Assembly: GCA_965222725.1 (NCBI GenBank)
Contig: OZ244969.1
Span: 3,100,001 to 3,164,000 of the forward strand
Length of the DNA stretch: 64,000 bases
Direction of reading: 5' to 3'
Source: GCA-2748575 sp965222725
GTDB taxonomy: Bacteria; Pseudomonadota; Gammaproteobacteria; Pseudomonadales; Ketobacteraceae
Shown here: piece after piece, positions 62,858 through 64,000 of the stretch
Numbering within the stretch: the first letter of the stretch is position 1
How the letters are laid out: every line of letters starts with the position of its first letter
Program-made: the position numbers and the translations under genes
The notes under the pieces: model-generated
Database searches by the model: none
Seen by the model: only the letters and a program-made list of their open reading frames with translations
Told to the model about the DNA's origin: nothing

Positions 62858-63949
62858 ATGTCAAATTGGGATCATTGGATTAATAAAGAGCATAAGCCTT
62901 ACTTAAAGAAAAAGGTTTACGATAATATGCACCAGAATGTTGTCTATTACCCTGATTGGTTCGATGACGTTGAGGTGGCATGTGAAAAATGTGACAAGTC
63001 TATAGATCTTAACTTCTTGGAGAAAAGACCTCCATGTCTCCCTTGTTATGTTGATGGTTCGGTTTATCAACCTGTTTCATTTGATATTGTGTGTAATCAT
63101 TGTCAAAACTCACAGCAGTACAGATTTGAAATGATTGAGTATAAATGTGATATACCTGTTTTTGGTGATGACGCATTTAGAGAGTATCAGGACAAAATCA
63201 TTGTTTCATTTTCTCTTATTTCTACAACGCCAGATATAGAAATAGAATCGCTAAGAAACGATTTCAGTCAGATAAAGCGTAAATTAAACGGGAACCTACC
63301 CCCAGATTCTTGGTGTCTTCACATGACTGACTTGTGGAGTGGTCAGCAACGAAAGAAGAGAAAGCACCTAAGTCATGTGACCAGAGACCAAATAGATACT
63401 CTTTGCCAAGATATTAGGAATCTACTGTCCAAATATGGAAACGGGATAGAAATATATAACGCGTCTTCAGTTTACTATAGGCCTTCCAAATTTAATAAGT
63501 CAAAATTTAAGCAGTTCAAGGAGCTAACATATTATGCGCTTCTGATGCGGTTGTTTTACGAGGGTACTAAAATGGGTAGCTCGCCTAGACTATACTTTGA
63601 AACTGCGGATGATGATGGATGGGCCAAAAACCTCTTTAGGGGTGGAAGGCTAACAATGATGTGGCCAATTATTACGCATGGCGTGCCAATACGGTCCCCA
63701 GAATTTGTCGGAAAGAACTTTGATTTCCGAATGGAGTTGGCGGACTTTATTTCTTTTGTTATCGCGCGATACCTGTTTACTGTTGCTAAAAGGGCGAATG
63801 GAGATAATATGGAGTTTGATGTGGATCCTTCTTGGCTAGGAAAAGTAAGATACTTAGGGTTTAGAGAAAATGGTAACTGCATACTAAAAACAAGCGACTC
63901 TTACCCTTTAAATTTGTTTTTTCAAGGTACAAGCTGGGAAGCCCCATAA
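62858..63949 (+). CDS. Cassette 3: multi-cysteine protein, possible DUF3800-like
   Basis: 363 residues. The N-terminus has two zinc-ribbon-like pairs (CEKCDKS, CLPCY and CNHCQN) within residues 40-90. The rest (SWCLHMTDLWSGQQRKK, FRGGRLTMMWPIITHG, RMELADFISFVIARYLF) is compatible with an RNase H-like DUF3800 domain, but this is not certain. It could be a nuclease or sensor in a defence system. Stop overlaps attC3. AT-rich. Confidence 0.6.
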   Translation: MSNWDHWINKEHKPYLKKKVYDNMHQNVVYYPDWFDDVEVACEKCDKSIDLNFLEKRPPCLPCYVDGSVYQPVSFDIVCNHCQNSQQYRFEMIEYKCDIPVFGDDAFREYQDKIIVSFSLISTTPDIEIESLRNDFSQIKRKLNGNLPPDSWCLHMTDLWSGQQRKKRKHLSHVTRDQIDTLCQDIRNLLSKYGNGIEIYNASSVYYRPSKFNKSKFKQFKELTYYALLMRLFYEGTKMGSSPRLYFETADDDGWAKNLFRGGRLTMMWPIITHGVPIRSPEFVGKNFDFRMELADFISFVIARYLFTVAKRANGDNMEFDVDPSWLGKVRYLGFRENGNCILKTSDSYPLNLFFQGTSWEAP

Positions 63950-63997
63950 CAAGCAATTCAAGCCGACCGCAGGCGGCGGCTTAATCGGTCGTTATGT
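63944..63997 (+). other. attC site 3
   Basis: CCATAAC (63944-63950) and GTTATGT (63991-63997). Arms TT-c-AAGCCG-a-CCGC and GCGGCGGCTTAA pair with two extrahelical bases in the same positions as attC2. The array continues beyond the window. Confidence 0.9.
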
Positions 63998-64000
63998 GCA

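Noticed and set aside
61389..64000. CRISPR array or phage defence island of the usual type
   Set aside because: The repeated units are attC sites with differing arms and lengths and each cassette carries one ORF; no short direct repeats with spacers.

Overview
The window looks like the chromosome of a gammaproteobacterium, probably a marine or hydrocarbon-associated lineage. The evidence is the ydbH-ynbE-ydbL operon, a BaeSR two-component system, a YliI-type sugar dehydrogenase, a YaiI homologue, moderate GC and an IntI family typical of marine Gammaproteobacteria. The genus cannot be fixed from sequence reading alone.

Positions 1-27.3 kb are mostly ordinary chromosome: envelope sensing (a hybrid histidine kinase, BaeSR, a Spy-like protein), periplasmic c-type cytochromes of the MauG/cytochrome c peroxidase type, AsmA-like lipid transport (YdbH/YnbE/YdbL), pyruvate kinase, a Nudix hydrolase, SDR proteins, lipoproteins and a tRNA-Arg. 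Positions 27.3-29.8 kb form a small AT-rich patch of secreted or peptidase genes with different codon use. A BCCT transporter and a leucine-rich-repeat-like lipoprotein follow.

The main accessory feature is a contractile-tail locus at 36.8-60.1 kb with 16 co-oriented genes. It encodes a terminator-like protein with a lectin-like tail, sheath, tube, tail-assembly chaperone, long tape-measure-like proteins (one carrying an M23 peptidoglycan-hydrolase domain), hub (gpD), spike (gpV), PAAR tip, gp25-like wedge, gpJ, a gpI-like protein with a beta-propeller insertion, and three large fibre-like proteins. Gene order follows Mu/P2 tails. There are no capsid, portal, terminase, replication, lysis or ATPase genes in the window, so it reads as a domesticated capsid-less contractile injection system or tailocin rather than a prophage. 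A divergent two-gene unit (a 534-aa possibly lipid-binding protein and a cupredoxin-like protein) starts from the same 616-bp AT-rich intergenic region.

Only 21 bp after the last tail gene lies a chromosomal integron: intI on the minus strand under a LexA box, an attI with reiterated GGTATATT motifs, and at least three gene cassettes separated by attC sites. Two cassettes encode proteins with the RX4H motif of HEPN domains and the third a multi-cysteine, possibly DUF3800-like protein. The array runs off the right edge of the window. The tail locus and the integron together make 36-64 kb a probable defence and competition island.
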